Shown in pieces: positions 1-7,242 of a stretch of 34,782 bases of DNA. The stretch's first letter is position 1; every line of letters begins with the position of its first letter. A model generated the notes under the pieces. That model was not told the DNA's origin. It ran no database searches and was given only the letters and a program-made list of their open reading frames with translations. A program made the position numbers and the translations under genes. This DNA comes from Mariniphaga sp964398855 (GTDB lineage: Bacteria > Bacteroidota > Bacteroidia > Bacteroidales > Prolixibacteraceae), in contig CAYNOQ010000022.1 in the NCBI GenBank assembly GCA_964398855.1, positions 1 to 34,782 on the forward strand. Direction: 5' to 3'.

Positions 1-755
1 GATTTGCAAATGGCATAGGATTCCGGGTTTATTTCCTGCCCAAAAACCTTCAAATCTGCTTTGGGATTGAGCTCTTTTACGTACTGCTCAGCCACTGAAA
101 GCATGCCGCCTGTTCCACAGGCAGGGTCATAAAGTGTTTTCACAATTCCCTCTTGTGTGAGTATCTCTTTATCTTCGATAAACAGCACATTCACCATCAG
201 GCGAATAACTTCTCTTGGGGTAAAGTGCTCTCCGGCTGTTTCGTTGGACTGTTCAGCAAATTTTCTGATAAGTTCCTCAAAAGTGTAACCCATTTCCATC
301 GAATCCATATCCGTGAGGTCAATTTCCTGAAATGCTTTAACTACCCGGAAAAGAATATCCGTTTTAGGGTCATCCATACGGTCAATTTGGTCATCAAAAT
401 TGAAGTATTCAATGATTTCTCTTGCACTTGTGGAGAAACCGTTGATAAAGTTTCTGAGATTTGCGGCAATATTGTTTGGGTCGGCAATTAGTTTGTCGAA
501 ATTGAATTGGCTGCTATTGTGAAAGTTAAAACCTGCCACTTTATTCAATGCAATATCTTTGGCAGTTTCCTGCATCGTATCTACTTTCGGCAAATAGTCC
601 AACACCTTCTGTTTGTTTGGTTCAAGTACGCAGTCTAATCGTCTTAATACTGTCATTGGCAAGATTACTTTTCCATAGTCCGACTGCTTATAATCACCTC
701 GCAGCAGATCTGCCACTCTCCAAATCAGGTCTGCTTTCTCTTTAAAATTCTTCAT
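1..755 (-). CDS. hsdM: Type I restriction-modification DNA methylase subunit HsdM, N-terminal part (runs off the window)
   Basis: Reading leftwards from an ATG at 755, 251 codons stay open to the window edge, so this is the N-terminal half of a protein that is usually about 500 residues. HsdM transfers a methyl group from S-adenosylmethionine to adenine N6 and, with HsdS, forms the modification enzyme; with HsdR it restricts unmodified DNA. Residues 1-150 match the helical N-terminal HsdM domain (start MKNFKEKADLIWRVADLLRG). The methylase core begins around GEHFTPREVI (residues 175-184), and the SAM-binding motif DPACGTGGM lies at 210-218. The catalytic NPPF motif would be beyond the edge and cannot be checked. 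hsdS and hsdR are expected to the left. A possible -7 box, TAATTTTG read on the minus strand, lies at 777-784 without a good -33 partner. Confidence 0.93.
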   Translation of the reverse strand, partial: MKNFKEKADLIWRVADLLRGDYKQSDYGKVILPMTVLRRLDCVLEPNKQKVLDYLPKVDTMQETAKDIALNKVAGFNFHNSSQFNFDKLIADPNNIAANLRNFINGFSTSAREIIEYFNFDDQIDRMDDPKTDILFRVVKAFQEIDLTDMDSMEMGYTFEELIRKFAEQSNETAGEHFTPREVIRLMVNVLFIEDKEILTQEGIVKTLYDPACGTGGMLSVAEQYVKELNPKADLKVFGQEINPESYAICK

Positions 756-1346
756 TTACTGTCTTTAATCGATTTTCAAAATTAATACTCCGTTTTCGTG
801 CATTGGTAAAAGCCAAATTAGTTTAAATGTATATGCCTCTTTTGGCAAATTGCCTATCTTCTTTATTTACTCAACCAAGATACAAACTTTCATCAATAAA
901 AATCATAAAACTTTTGCCAGCCAAAATCTATATCCTGTATAAAACCAAGATCAGCAAACAGATATTCAGCAAACTACATTTTAAATTATTTTTCAACGGC
1001 TGAACATATGATTTTTTACATCAATAAAAACGAAGCTATTTACGCTGAGACTTTAATTTCAACTCTTCAGCAAAAGTTGAAATTATAAAGCTATATGTTA
1101 CGATCCATTTATAAAACAATCAGCAAGTAGATTAATGCCAAATTTAGGCGCTGTTTTACAGGAAAGAATTGATAAAAAATCAAACTTCAAAGAACTTTAA
1201 ATTAAGTTTACAAAATCAAAAACCCGAAAACTGTGTTGTATTGTTGATTTTGTGTTATGCGCATCTGGTGAACTCAACTTCGCATCATCTCAAGATTTCT
1301 GAAAATAAACGGACAGAACATTTATCATCAATTAAAACATGAAATT
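756..1346. other. AT-rich intergenic stretch with one strong hairpin
   Basis: No convincing gene lies in these roughly 590 bases between hsdM and the membrane protein at 1347. The DNA is clearly more AT-rich than its neighbours. It contains one hairpin at 1051-1090 (listed separately) and a 21-codon open frame at 1135-1200 that I do not support as a gene. I see no insertion-sequence ends or target duplications. Such AT-rich spacers beside restriction systems often mark places where gene cassettes have been exchanged, but that is inference. Confidence 0.5.
1051..1090. repeat. Hairpin, 11-bp perfect stem
   Basis: TAATTTCAACT (1054-1064) and AGTTGAAATTA (1075-1085) are exact reverse complements around a 10-nt loop. 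CTTT at 1051-1054 could alternatively pair with AAAG at 1087-1090 across a small bulge. The stem is AT-rich and has no clear U-tract, so it is not a canonical terminator. It may be the trace of a terminator or small RNA from a lost gene. Confidence 0.5.
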
Positions 1347-2045
1347 ATGGACTATCAGGACAATGTTTCGCTCACCTATAGAAGGTTAAGAAGAATTATC
1401 GGCTATTTAGGGATTTTTTTGCCTGTTATCCTTGTTTTAGCTTCCATTTTCGGCACTTACGTAAAACTTCAGCCATCCATCAGCCACTATTATTACACCA
1501 ATATGCGTGAAGTTTTCACCGGAATACTTTGTGCCGTGGGACTGTTTTTAATCCGCTACCAGGGGTTTGGGAATGAAAAATGGTGGAAAAATGACACGCT
1601 GCTCACCAACATTGCCGGGTTCATGGCATTTGGAGTAGCTTTGATTCCGACAAATCCCGAAATCGGGATGGACAAGGTCTATTCGTTAGTTCCGATTGAC
1701 AAAACTTATTTGGGCTATATTCATTATGGCTTTGCCGGGGTATTGTTTACAATTTTTGCAATGATGTCGCTGTTTGTTTTCACTATTGGGCAAAACCGGG
1801 ATAAAGGTGTTCCGTCAAGCATTTTAGATGAAAATAACATTTACCGGCTATGCGGAATTCTGATTTTACTGTTTGTTGTTCTTGTGCCGCTTTCAGGGCT
1901 GCTGTTTCCCAATTTTAAATACTCCACATTTCTGTTTGAGGCGCTTTCGCTATTCACTTTCGGAATCAGCTGGCTGATTAAAGGAAGGGCGTTGGGTGAT
2001 AAAGGTGTTGTGGGAGAGAAGATTTACGGAGAACGAAATCTTTGA
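1347..2045 (+). CDS. Polytopic inner-membrane protein of unknown function (DUF998-like)
   Basis: A 232-residue protein with about six hydrophobic segments (roughly residues 17-37, 54-71, 84-102, 124-146, 168-188 and 194-212), joined by short loops with aromatic residues such as SHYYYTNMREVFTG and RYQGFGNEKWW. The pattern resembles uncharacterised membrane proteins of the DUF998 type, but I cannot assign a substrate. No cleavable signal is seen. The gene stands alone: hsdM is divergent far upstream, and the next gene converges on it across a strong bidirectional terminator at 2067-2106. The ATG at 1347 is preceded by AT-rich DNA with no clear ribosome-binding site. Family placement is tentative; the membrane location is well supported by hydrophobicity. 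Confidence 0.75.
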   Translation: MDYQDNVSLTYRRLRRIIGYLGIFLPVILVLASIFGTYVKLQPSISHYYYTNMREVFTGILCAVGLFLIRYQGFGNEKWWKNDTLLTNIAGFMAFGVALIPTNPEIGMDKVYSLVPIDKTYLGYIHYGFAGVLFTIFAMMSLFVFTIGQNRDKGVPSSILDENNIYRLCGILILLFVVLVPLSGLLFPNFKYSTFLFEALSLFTFGISWLIKGRALGDKGVVGEKIYGERNL

Positions 2046-2066
2046 AAGTGTTCAACAGTAAAGCAA

Positions 2067-2106
2067 AAAAGAACAGCTCACGGAGAATTCCTTGAGCTGT
2101 TCTTTT
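2067..2106. terminator. Bidirectional intrinsic terminator
   Basis: AAAAGAACAGCTCA (2067-2080) pairs perfectly with TGAGCTGTTCTTTT (2093-2106), a 14-bp stem with a 12-nt loop, with A/T tracts at both ends. It sits between the convergent membrane-protein gene (ends 2045) and the DUF1080 gene (ends 2144) and can serve both. Confidence 0.9.
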
Positions 2107-2143
2107 ATGTATATAACCTGACTACTCTGAAAACCGGCCGGTA

Positions 2144-2902
2144 TTACAATTCCCTGATCCAGATGTTTTTGAAACTTACCGGATTCCCATGGTCCTGCAG
2201 GATTATGCTTCCCGCTCCGTGCTTTTTGACGCTGTATTCCGGAATACCGATATATTCGGTCGGACCGCGCACATCCACATTATTCTGTACCAACACACCG
2301 TTATGAAGCACGGTAACTTTAGGCGGAGTAAAATAGGTGCCGTCATCGTTAAAGCGCGGCGCTGTGTAAATAATGTCATAGGTCTGCCATTCGCCCGGCG
2401 CCTTGCAGGCATTCACAAGCGGAGCGTGCTGCTTATAAATACTGGCAGCCTGCCCGTTACGATAGCTTCGGTTATCGTAACTGTCTAAAACCTGCACTTC
2501 GTATCTCTCCTGCAGAAAAATTCCGCTATTCCCGCGCCCCTGGCTTGTTCCCACAATTTCGGTTGGCGAGCGCCACTCGATATGCAGCTGAAAGTCATTA
2601 AAAACACGCTTGGTTTTAATAACTCCCTCCCCTTTTACAACCGTAACGCAACCATCTTCCACTTTCCAACCCGGCGCTCCACCTTTGCCGTTGGTCCATT
2701 CACGCCCGATATCGACACCATCAAAAAGAACAATGGCATCCGAGGGAGCATCCAGCGGCGTGACGCCCGGAGTAACCAACGGAACCTCGGGATCCCAGAT
2801 TTCGGTCATTTCCGGCTTCATGGGCATAGGTCCGTCAGTTTGAGCCAAAACTTGAAAAACTGCAAACAGCAGTAACACAGATACAATTCCAATCTTCTTC
2901 AT
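2144..2902 (-). CDS. Secreted DUF1080 (3-keto-disaccharide hydrolase-like) protein
   Basis: A 252-residue protein with a clear Sec signal (MKKIGIVSVLLLFAVFQVLA, probable cleavage before QTDG), so it acts in the periplasm or outside. The rest is one DUF1080 domain starting near residue 52 with the characteristic APSDAIVLFDGVD; further family features are FQLHIEWRSP, GNSGIFLQERYEVQVLDS and a C-terminal ISFKNIWIREL-like strand. DUF1080 has a concanavalin-like beta-sandwich; some members hydrolyse 3-keto-glycosides and many in Bacteroidota are uncharacterised. It begins 39 bp after the phosphohexomutase on the same strand, so it could be the last gene of that transcription unit. Exact substrate is unknown. 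Confidence 0.85.
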   Translation of the reverse strand: MKKIGIVSVLLLFAVFQVLAQTDGPMPMKPEMTEIWDPEVPLVTPGVTPLDAPSDAIVLFDGVDIGREWTNGKGGAPGWKVEDGCVTVVKGEGVIKTKRVFNDFQLHIEWRSPTEIVGTSQGRGNSGIFLQERYEVQVLDSYDNRSYRNGQAASIYKQHAPLVNACKAPGEWQTYDIIYTAPRFNDDGTYFTPPKVTVLHNGVLVQNNVDVRGPTEYIGIPEYSVKKHGAGSIILQDHGNPVSFKNIWIREL

Positions 2903-2941
2903 CTTAATAATTTATTTGGTTGACAATAAAGTAATCGCTGT

Positions 2942-4684
2942 TTAAAGATTCAACTCCTCAATAATAGCATCAATTTTTGCATCGGCTGTTTTTTCTGCCT
3001 CAGCGTAATCGGCGCGCGAATTCAATTCTCCTTTCACTTCAAAATAGAACTTAATTTTTGGTTCCGTTCCCGAAGGGCGCACTGAAATTTTGGTTCCGTC
3101 TCCGGTGAAGAACTGAAGCACATTCGATGTAACTTTCTGATCAATTTCCTTCACTTCGCCGGTAATCAGATTTTTAGCCTTCAGCAGGGAAAAATCATTT
3201 ATACACTCAACCGGTGAGCCGCCTAACTTCCGTGGCGGTTCCGAACGAAATTTGCGCATTATTTCCTGAATTTCATCTGCACCTTCCTTTCCAGGGCGCA
3301 CAATAGATTTCATTTTTTCAAGAGAATAACCGTATTCAAGGTAAATATCCTGAAGAAGTTCATAAAGAGTTTTTCCCTGTTCTTTTGCCCATGCCGTAAT
3401 TTCAGCCATCAGCGCACAGGATGAAATGGCGTCTTTGTCGCGCACAAAATCGGCAGGCATAAAACCGAAGCTCTCTTCACCGCCGCCAATGAATTTTTTC
3501 TTTCCTTCGTTTTCGCGGATAACTTCGGCAATAAACTTAAATCCGGTGTAAACATCGTAAAATTCAATATCGTTTTTGGATGCTATTTCGGCGATGAGTT
3601 CCGTAGAAACTATGGTTTTCACAATATATTCATTGCCTTTCAGCGCGCCGGATTTCTTCATCTGTGTGATAATATAATAGACAAAAATCAGCGCCGTCTG
3701 ATTTCCGTTGAGAATCACAAACTCACCCTTCTCATTTTTCACTGCCACGCCATAGCGGTCAGCATCAGGGTCGGTTGCCATGATCAATTCAGCATCCACC
3801 TCATACCCTTTTTTAATCGCCATCTCCATGGCAGCTTTCTCCTCGGGATTTGGCGAAATAACCGTTGGAAAATCACCACTGACCACATCCTGTTCGGGAA
3901 CATTGATGATGTTGGTGAACCCAAATTTCCGAAGCGCCGCCGGACCAAGTTTCACAGCCGTGCCGTGAATAGGGGTGAACACAATTTTCATATCCTTGTG
4001 TTTTTCAACAACTTCAGGTGAGAGCGAAACTGTTTTCACTTTTTCAAGGAATTTGTTATCCATCTCCTCACCCATAATTTCGATAAGATCGTCAGAGCCG
4101 TCAAACAGAATATCCTCAACTTTCACTTTCGACACCTCCTCAACAATATTGACATCGTGGGGTGAAACAACCTGCGAGCCATCGTTCCAGTATGCCTTGT
4201 ATCCGTTATACTCTTTGGGATTGTGCGATGCAGTGATGATGATTCCGCTCTGACAGCCAAGCTCTCTGAGGGCAAACGAAAGTTCGGGAGTTGGCCTCAA
4301 ATCTTCAAACAGATAGGTTTTAATTCCGTTTGCTGCGAAAACCTTTGCACTGCTTTCGGCAAAAGTGCGGCTGTTGTTGCGGCAATCGTGCCCAATGGCA
4401 ACCTTAATCTGAGGCAAATGGGCAAACTCCTTTTTCAGATAATTTGCAAGTCCCTGATTTGCTGCGCCAATGGTGTATTTATTTACACGATTTGTGCCTG
4501 CTCCCATAATTCCGCGAAGACCGCCCGTGCCAAACTCAAGGTTTTTGTAGAAAGCATCTATTAACTCTGTTTTATCGTCAGAGCCAAGCATTCGCCTGAC
4601 CTCTTTTCGTGTTTCTTCGTCATATTTATCTGAAAGCCACTCCTGTGCCTTCTCCTGAACCTGTTTTAATAACTCTTTTTCCAT
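2942..4684 (-). CDS. Phosphohexomutase (phosphoglucomutase/phosphomannomutase family)
   Basis: A 580-residue cytoplasmic alpha-D-phosphohexomutase that interconverts hexose 1- and 6-phosphates. The active-site phosphoserine loop TASHNPKEYNGYK is at 151-163 (Ser153), the Mg2+ loop DPDADR at 305-310, the sugar-binding loop GGEESFG at 401-407, and the phosphate-binding RPSGTEPK near 543-550, so all four catalytic regions are present. Length and the N-terminal FGTGGLRGIMG match the large bacterial PgcA-like group rather than E. coli ManB. It lies 12 bp downstream of rfbD, so it probably supplies glucose 1-phosphate for RfbA in the same operon. Whether it prefers glucose or mannose cannot be read from the sequence. 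Confidence 0.95.
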   Translation of the reverse strand: MEKELLKQVQEKAQEWLSDKYDEETRKEVRRMLGSDDKTELIDAFYKNLEFGTGGLRGIMGAGTNRVNKYTIGAANQGLANYLKKEFAHLPQIKVAIGHDCRNNSRTFAESSAKVFAANGIKTYLFEDLRPTPELSFALRELGCQSGIIITASHNPKEYNGYKAYWNDGSQVVSPHDVNIVEEVSKVKVEDILFDGSDDLIEIMGEEMDNKFLEKVKTVSLSPEVVEKHKDMKIVFTPIHGTAVKLGPAALRKFGFTNIINVPEQDVVSGDFPTVISPNPEEKAAMEMAIKKGYEVDAELIMATDPDADRYGVAVKNEKGEFVILNGNQTALIFVYYIITQMKKSGALKGNEYIVKTIVSTELIAEIASKNDIEFYDVYTGFKFIAEVIRENEGKKKFIGGGEESFGFMPADFVRDKDAISSCALMAEITAWAKEQGKTLYELLQDIYLEYGYSLEKMKSIVRPGKEGADEIQEIMRKFRSEPPRKLGGSPVECINDFSLLKAKNLITGEVKEIDQKVTSNVLQFFTGDGTKISVRPSGTEPKIKFYFEVKGELNSRADYAEAEKTADAKIDAIIEELNL

Positions 4685-4696
4685 AAATATATTCTT

Positions 4697-5560
4697 TTAA
4701 AGTTTTTTCAGAAATTGTTTCAAGCTCTCCCTCCAGTATGGAATTTCAAGATTAAAAGTAGTTTTAATTTTTGATTTATTCAATACGCTGAAATGTGGAC
4801 GTTGCACAGATGAATGAAATTCATCCGACAACACCGGGTTTACCTTGCAATCCATACCGGAAAACTCAAAAATTGTTTTGGCAAAATCATACCAGCTCGC
4901 CACTCCTTCGTTTGAATAGTGGTAAATGCCGCTGTTTTTTTTCCGGTTGTTTTTATCGTCCCGGCTGACAATCGTGAGGACGGCACGCGCCAAATCTTCG
5001 GCACAGGTAGGCGTTCCCACCTGGTCATATATCACATTTACAAAGCCACGCTCCTCCCCTAACCTGAGCATCGTTTTAACGAAATTATTTCCATACAAAG
5101 AGTAGAGCCACGATGTGCGAACGATTATTGTATCAGAATTTAATTTAAGACTTCGCCTTTCGCCGGCAAGCTTGGTAGCGCCATAAATTCCTGTCGGGCT
5201 TACAGCATCTTCCTCTGTGTAGGGAACAGATGATTTTCCGTCGAAAACATAATCGGTGGAGATGTGAATAAACCCCGCCTGCAATTTTTTTGTCGCTTCT
5301 GCCAGAATTCCGGGTGCAACCGTGTTGACAGCCTCGGCATTTTCAGCATCCGTTTCCGCTTTTTCCACAGCGGTGAAAGCTGCACAATTAATTACGTATC
5401 CGGGATTAAATTCCCGGAAGTAGTCCGACACAGCTTTTTTTGAGATGATGTCTAACGAGTCGATATCCGTAAAAAGAAATTCCCACTGCGGGAATTGTAC
5501 CGAAAGCTCTTTAATCGTGCTTCCTAATTGTCCATAAGCACCCGTAACAAGAATTTTCAT
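4697..5560 (-). CDS. rfbD: dTDP-4-dehydrorhamnose reductase
   Basis: A 287-residue short-chain dehydrogenase that performs the last step of dTDP-L-rhamnose synthesis, reducing dTDP-4-keto-L-rhamnose with NAD(P)H in the cytoplasm. The Rossmann motif GAYGQLGS lies at 7-14, the family signature STDYVFDG at 101-108, and the catalytic YxxxK at Tyr126/Lys130 (IYGATKLAGE). Length is normal for RfbD. Its ATG overlaps the rfbC stop by 4 bp, indicating translational coupling, and the mutase follows 12 bp later. Dedicated enzymes of this pathway feed rhamnose to surface polysaccharide. Confidence 0.96.
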   Translation of the reverse strand: MKILVTGAYGQLGSTIKELSVQFPQWEFLFTDIDSLDIISKKAVSDYFREFNPGYVINCAAFTAVEKAETDAENAEAVNTVAPGILAEATKKLQAGFIHISTDYVFDGKSSVPYTEEDAVSPTGIYGATKLAGERRSLKLNSDTIIVRTSWLYSLYGNNFVKTMLRLGEERGFVNVIYDQVGTPTCAEDLARAVLTIVSRDDKNNRKKNSGIYHYSNEGVASWYDFAKTIFEFSGMDCKVNPVLSDEFHSSVQRPHFSVLNKSKIKTTFNLEIPYWRESLKQFLKKL

Positions 5561-6120
5561 AAACGCTCAAATTTAAAGTTCATTTCGGCATTTTTGAAAA
5601 GCGGCGCTTTTCTGTCTTTTTCAGAAGTTACTGCCTGATTTTCATCTATTTGCCAGTCAATTCCGATAAAAGGATCAAAAGGATTGATACTCCTTTCATA
5701 TTCACGCCGATAGAAGTTATCACATTTATATGAAAAGACAGCAGTTTCGCTCAGCACGGAAAAACCGTGTGCAAAGCCCTTTGGAATGAACAGCTGCTTT
5801 TTTGAAATGCCGTCCAGCTTAAAACCAAACCATTTTCCGAATGTTGGGGAGCCTTCACGCAAATCGACAACAACATCATACACAGTGCCCCGGATCACCC
5901 GCACCAGTTTTGCCTGCGCATACGGAGCAAGCTGATAATGAAGTCCGCGCACTACCCCGCCAGATGACTGCGACTCATTATCCTGAACAAAAACCGCATC
6001 AATGCCACTGTTTCGGTAACGCTCCTCCTGCCACGATTCAAAAAAATAGCCCCTTTCATCAGAAAAAACTGAAGGTTCTATAATTAACAGTCCGGGAAAA
6101 GGTGTTTTAACAATTCTCAT
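5557..6120 (-). CDS. rfbC: dTDP-4-dehydrorhamnose 3,5-epimerase
   Basis: A 187-residue cupin-fold epimerase that inverts C3 and C5 of dTDP-4-keto-6-deoxyglucose. The signature GGVVRGLHYQ places the catalytic His at residue 61. Other family features are DERGYFFESW (21-30), VVDLREGSPTFGKW (84-97), IPKGFAHGF (around 115-123) and YERSINPFDP near residues 142-151. Size is typical. It sits 8 bp after rfbA and overlaps rfbD by 4 bp. The preceding enzyme of the pathway, RfbB (4,6-dehydratase), is not in this cluster. Confidence 0.96.
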   Translation of the reverse strand: MRIVKTPFPGLLIIEPSVFSDERGYFFESWQEERYRNSGIDAVFVQDNESQSSGGVVRGLHYQLAPYAQAKLVRVIRGTVYDVVVDLREGSPTFGKWFGFKLDGISKKQLFIPKGFAHGFSVLSETAVFSYKCDNFYRREYERSINPFDPFIGIDWQIDENQAVTSEKDRKAPLFKNAEMNFKFERL

Positions 6121-6128
6121 AAGAAAAT

Positions 6129-7010
6129 TTAAAAAGAAAAAATCTGTTTATCTGCCAATCGCAGCAGATATTCACCATACTGATTGGAGCTGAGCGGCTT
6201 AGCCAATTCAATGAGTTGTTCTCTTGAAATAAATCCCTTTTTGTAGGCGATCTCCTCAATGCAGGAAACTTTAAGCCCCTGCCGCTGCTCAATGGTTGCA
6301 ATAAAATTGGATGCCTGCAAAAGGCTGTCGTGGGTGCCCGTATCCAGCCAGGCAAATCCCCGCCCCAAAAGTTTGACGTTCAGCCGCTTTTCCTGCAAAT
6401 AAAGCCGATTCAAATCCGTAATTTCCAACTCTCCGCGTTTGGATGGTTTCAGGCTTTTTGCCTTCTCAATCACATCATTTGAGTAAAAATACAGTCCGGT
6501 AACTGCATAATTTGATTTGGGATCTTTCGGTTTTTCCTCAATGGAAATCACCTCTTTGCTTTCATTAAACTCAACCACACCGTAGCGTTGCGGATCGTTT
6601 ACATAGTATCCGAAAACAACGGCGCCATCTTCAAGTTTTGCCGATTCTTCTAAAATTGACCTGAAATTGTAGCCATAGAAGATGTTATCGCCCAAAATCA
6701 GACACACATTACTGTCGCCGATAAACTCTTCGCCAAGAATGAATGCCTGCGCCAGTCCGTCGGGTGACGGCTGAACTTTGTAGGAAATTTGCAGTCCCAA
6801 CTGACTACCGTTGCCGAAAAGGTCTTCATATAATTTTATGTCGGCTGGCGTTGAAATAATCAGTATCTCCCGGATGCCGGCCAACATAAGCACCGACAGC
6901 GGATAATAGATCATCGGCTTGTCATAAACCGGAAGAATCTGCTTGGAAACAGTCCGTGTTATGGGATAAAGCCGCGTTCCGGCGCCCCCGGCAAGAATAA
7001 TTCCTTTCAT
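6129..7010 (-). CDS. rfbA: Glucose-1-phosphate thymidylyltransferase
   Basis: A 293-residue nucleotidyltransferase that joins dTTP and glucose 1-phosphate to give dTDP-glucose, the entry step to dTDP-rhamnose. The nucleotide-binding signature GGAGTRLYPIT starts at residue 8, followed by KQILPVYDKPMIYYPLSVLM, LILGDNIFYG and VSIEEKPKDPKSNYAVTGLYFY, all in the usual order. The C-terminus WLDTGTHDSLLQAS is also characteristic. As the first gene of a minus-strand operon (rfbA-rfbC-rfbD-mutase), it is preceded by a candidate Bacteroidota promoter at 7044-7076. The pathway is normally feedback-regulated by dTDP-rhamnose at this enzyme. Confidence 0.97.
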   Translation of the reverse strand: MKGIILAGGAGTRLYPITRTVSKQILPVYDKPMIYYPLSVLMLAGIREILIISTPADIKLYEDLFGNGSQLGLQISYKVQPSPDGLAQAFILGEEFIGDSNVCLILGDNIFYGYNFRSILEESAKLEDGAVVFGYYVNDPQRYGVVEFNESKEVISIEEKPKDPKSNYAVTGLYFYSNDVIEKAKSLKPSKRGELEITDLNRLYLQEKRLNVKLLGRGFAWLDTGTHDSLLQASNFIATIEQRQGLKVSCIEEIAYKKGFISREQLIELAKPLSSNQYGEYLLRLADKQIFSF

Positions 7011-7043
7011 GCAAAAATGGATTAATAATTAATTAATGGAGTT

Positions 7044-7076
7044 CAAAATTAATAAAATTACGCGGGCTGCCTCAAC
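7044..7076 (-). promoter_or_regulatory. Candidate promoter of the rfb operon
   Basis: On the minus strand TAATTTTG (7051-7044) matches the -7 box TAnnTTTG exactly. A GTTG at 7076-7073 lies 21 bp upstream as an imperfect -33 box. The predicted start near 7037 would leave a leader of about 27 nt before rfbA. Confidence 0.45.
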
Positions 7077-7159
7077 AGTGTGGCATAAAACATCCTGAAA
7101 ATTATCTGTTAAGGAATCTGCCAATAATGGTACAAAACGAAAATAATAGGCTGAAAACC

Positions 7160-7190
7160 TTTGATATAAACTAATTAAGTTATAGTTTTG
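7160..7190 (+). promoter_or_regulatory. Bacteroidota-type promoter of rpsA
   Basis: TTTG (7160-7163), exactly 19 bp, then TAGTTTTG (7183-7190): a full match to the Bacteroidota sigma-A consensus TTTG-N19-TAnnTTTG. The predicted start near 7197 gives an A/T-rich leader of about 46 nt with no Shine-Dalgarno sequence, as is common for highly expressed genes of this phylum. Confidence 0.85.
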
Positions 7191-7242
7191 CGCGCGTTTT
7201 AAACAAATATAATGTCTAATTTATTAATTTATTGAAAATCAC

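Noticed and set aside
153..745. Plus-strand open frames opposite hsdM
   Set aside because: The minus strand encodes a clear HsdM protein over the same bases.
1135..1200. 21-codon open frame starting MPNLGAVLQER
   Set aside because: Too short to support, no family match and no promoter; possibly a gene remnant.
2189..2875. Plus-strand open frames opposite the DUF1080 gene
   Set aside because: No recognisable features and fully covered by a signal-peptide-bearing DUF1080 protein.
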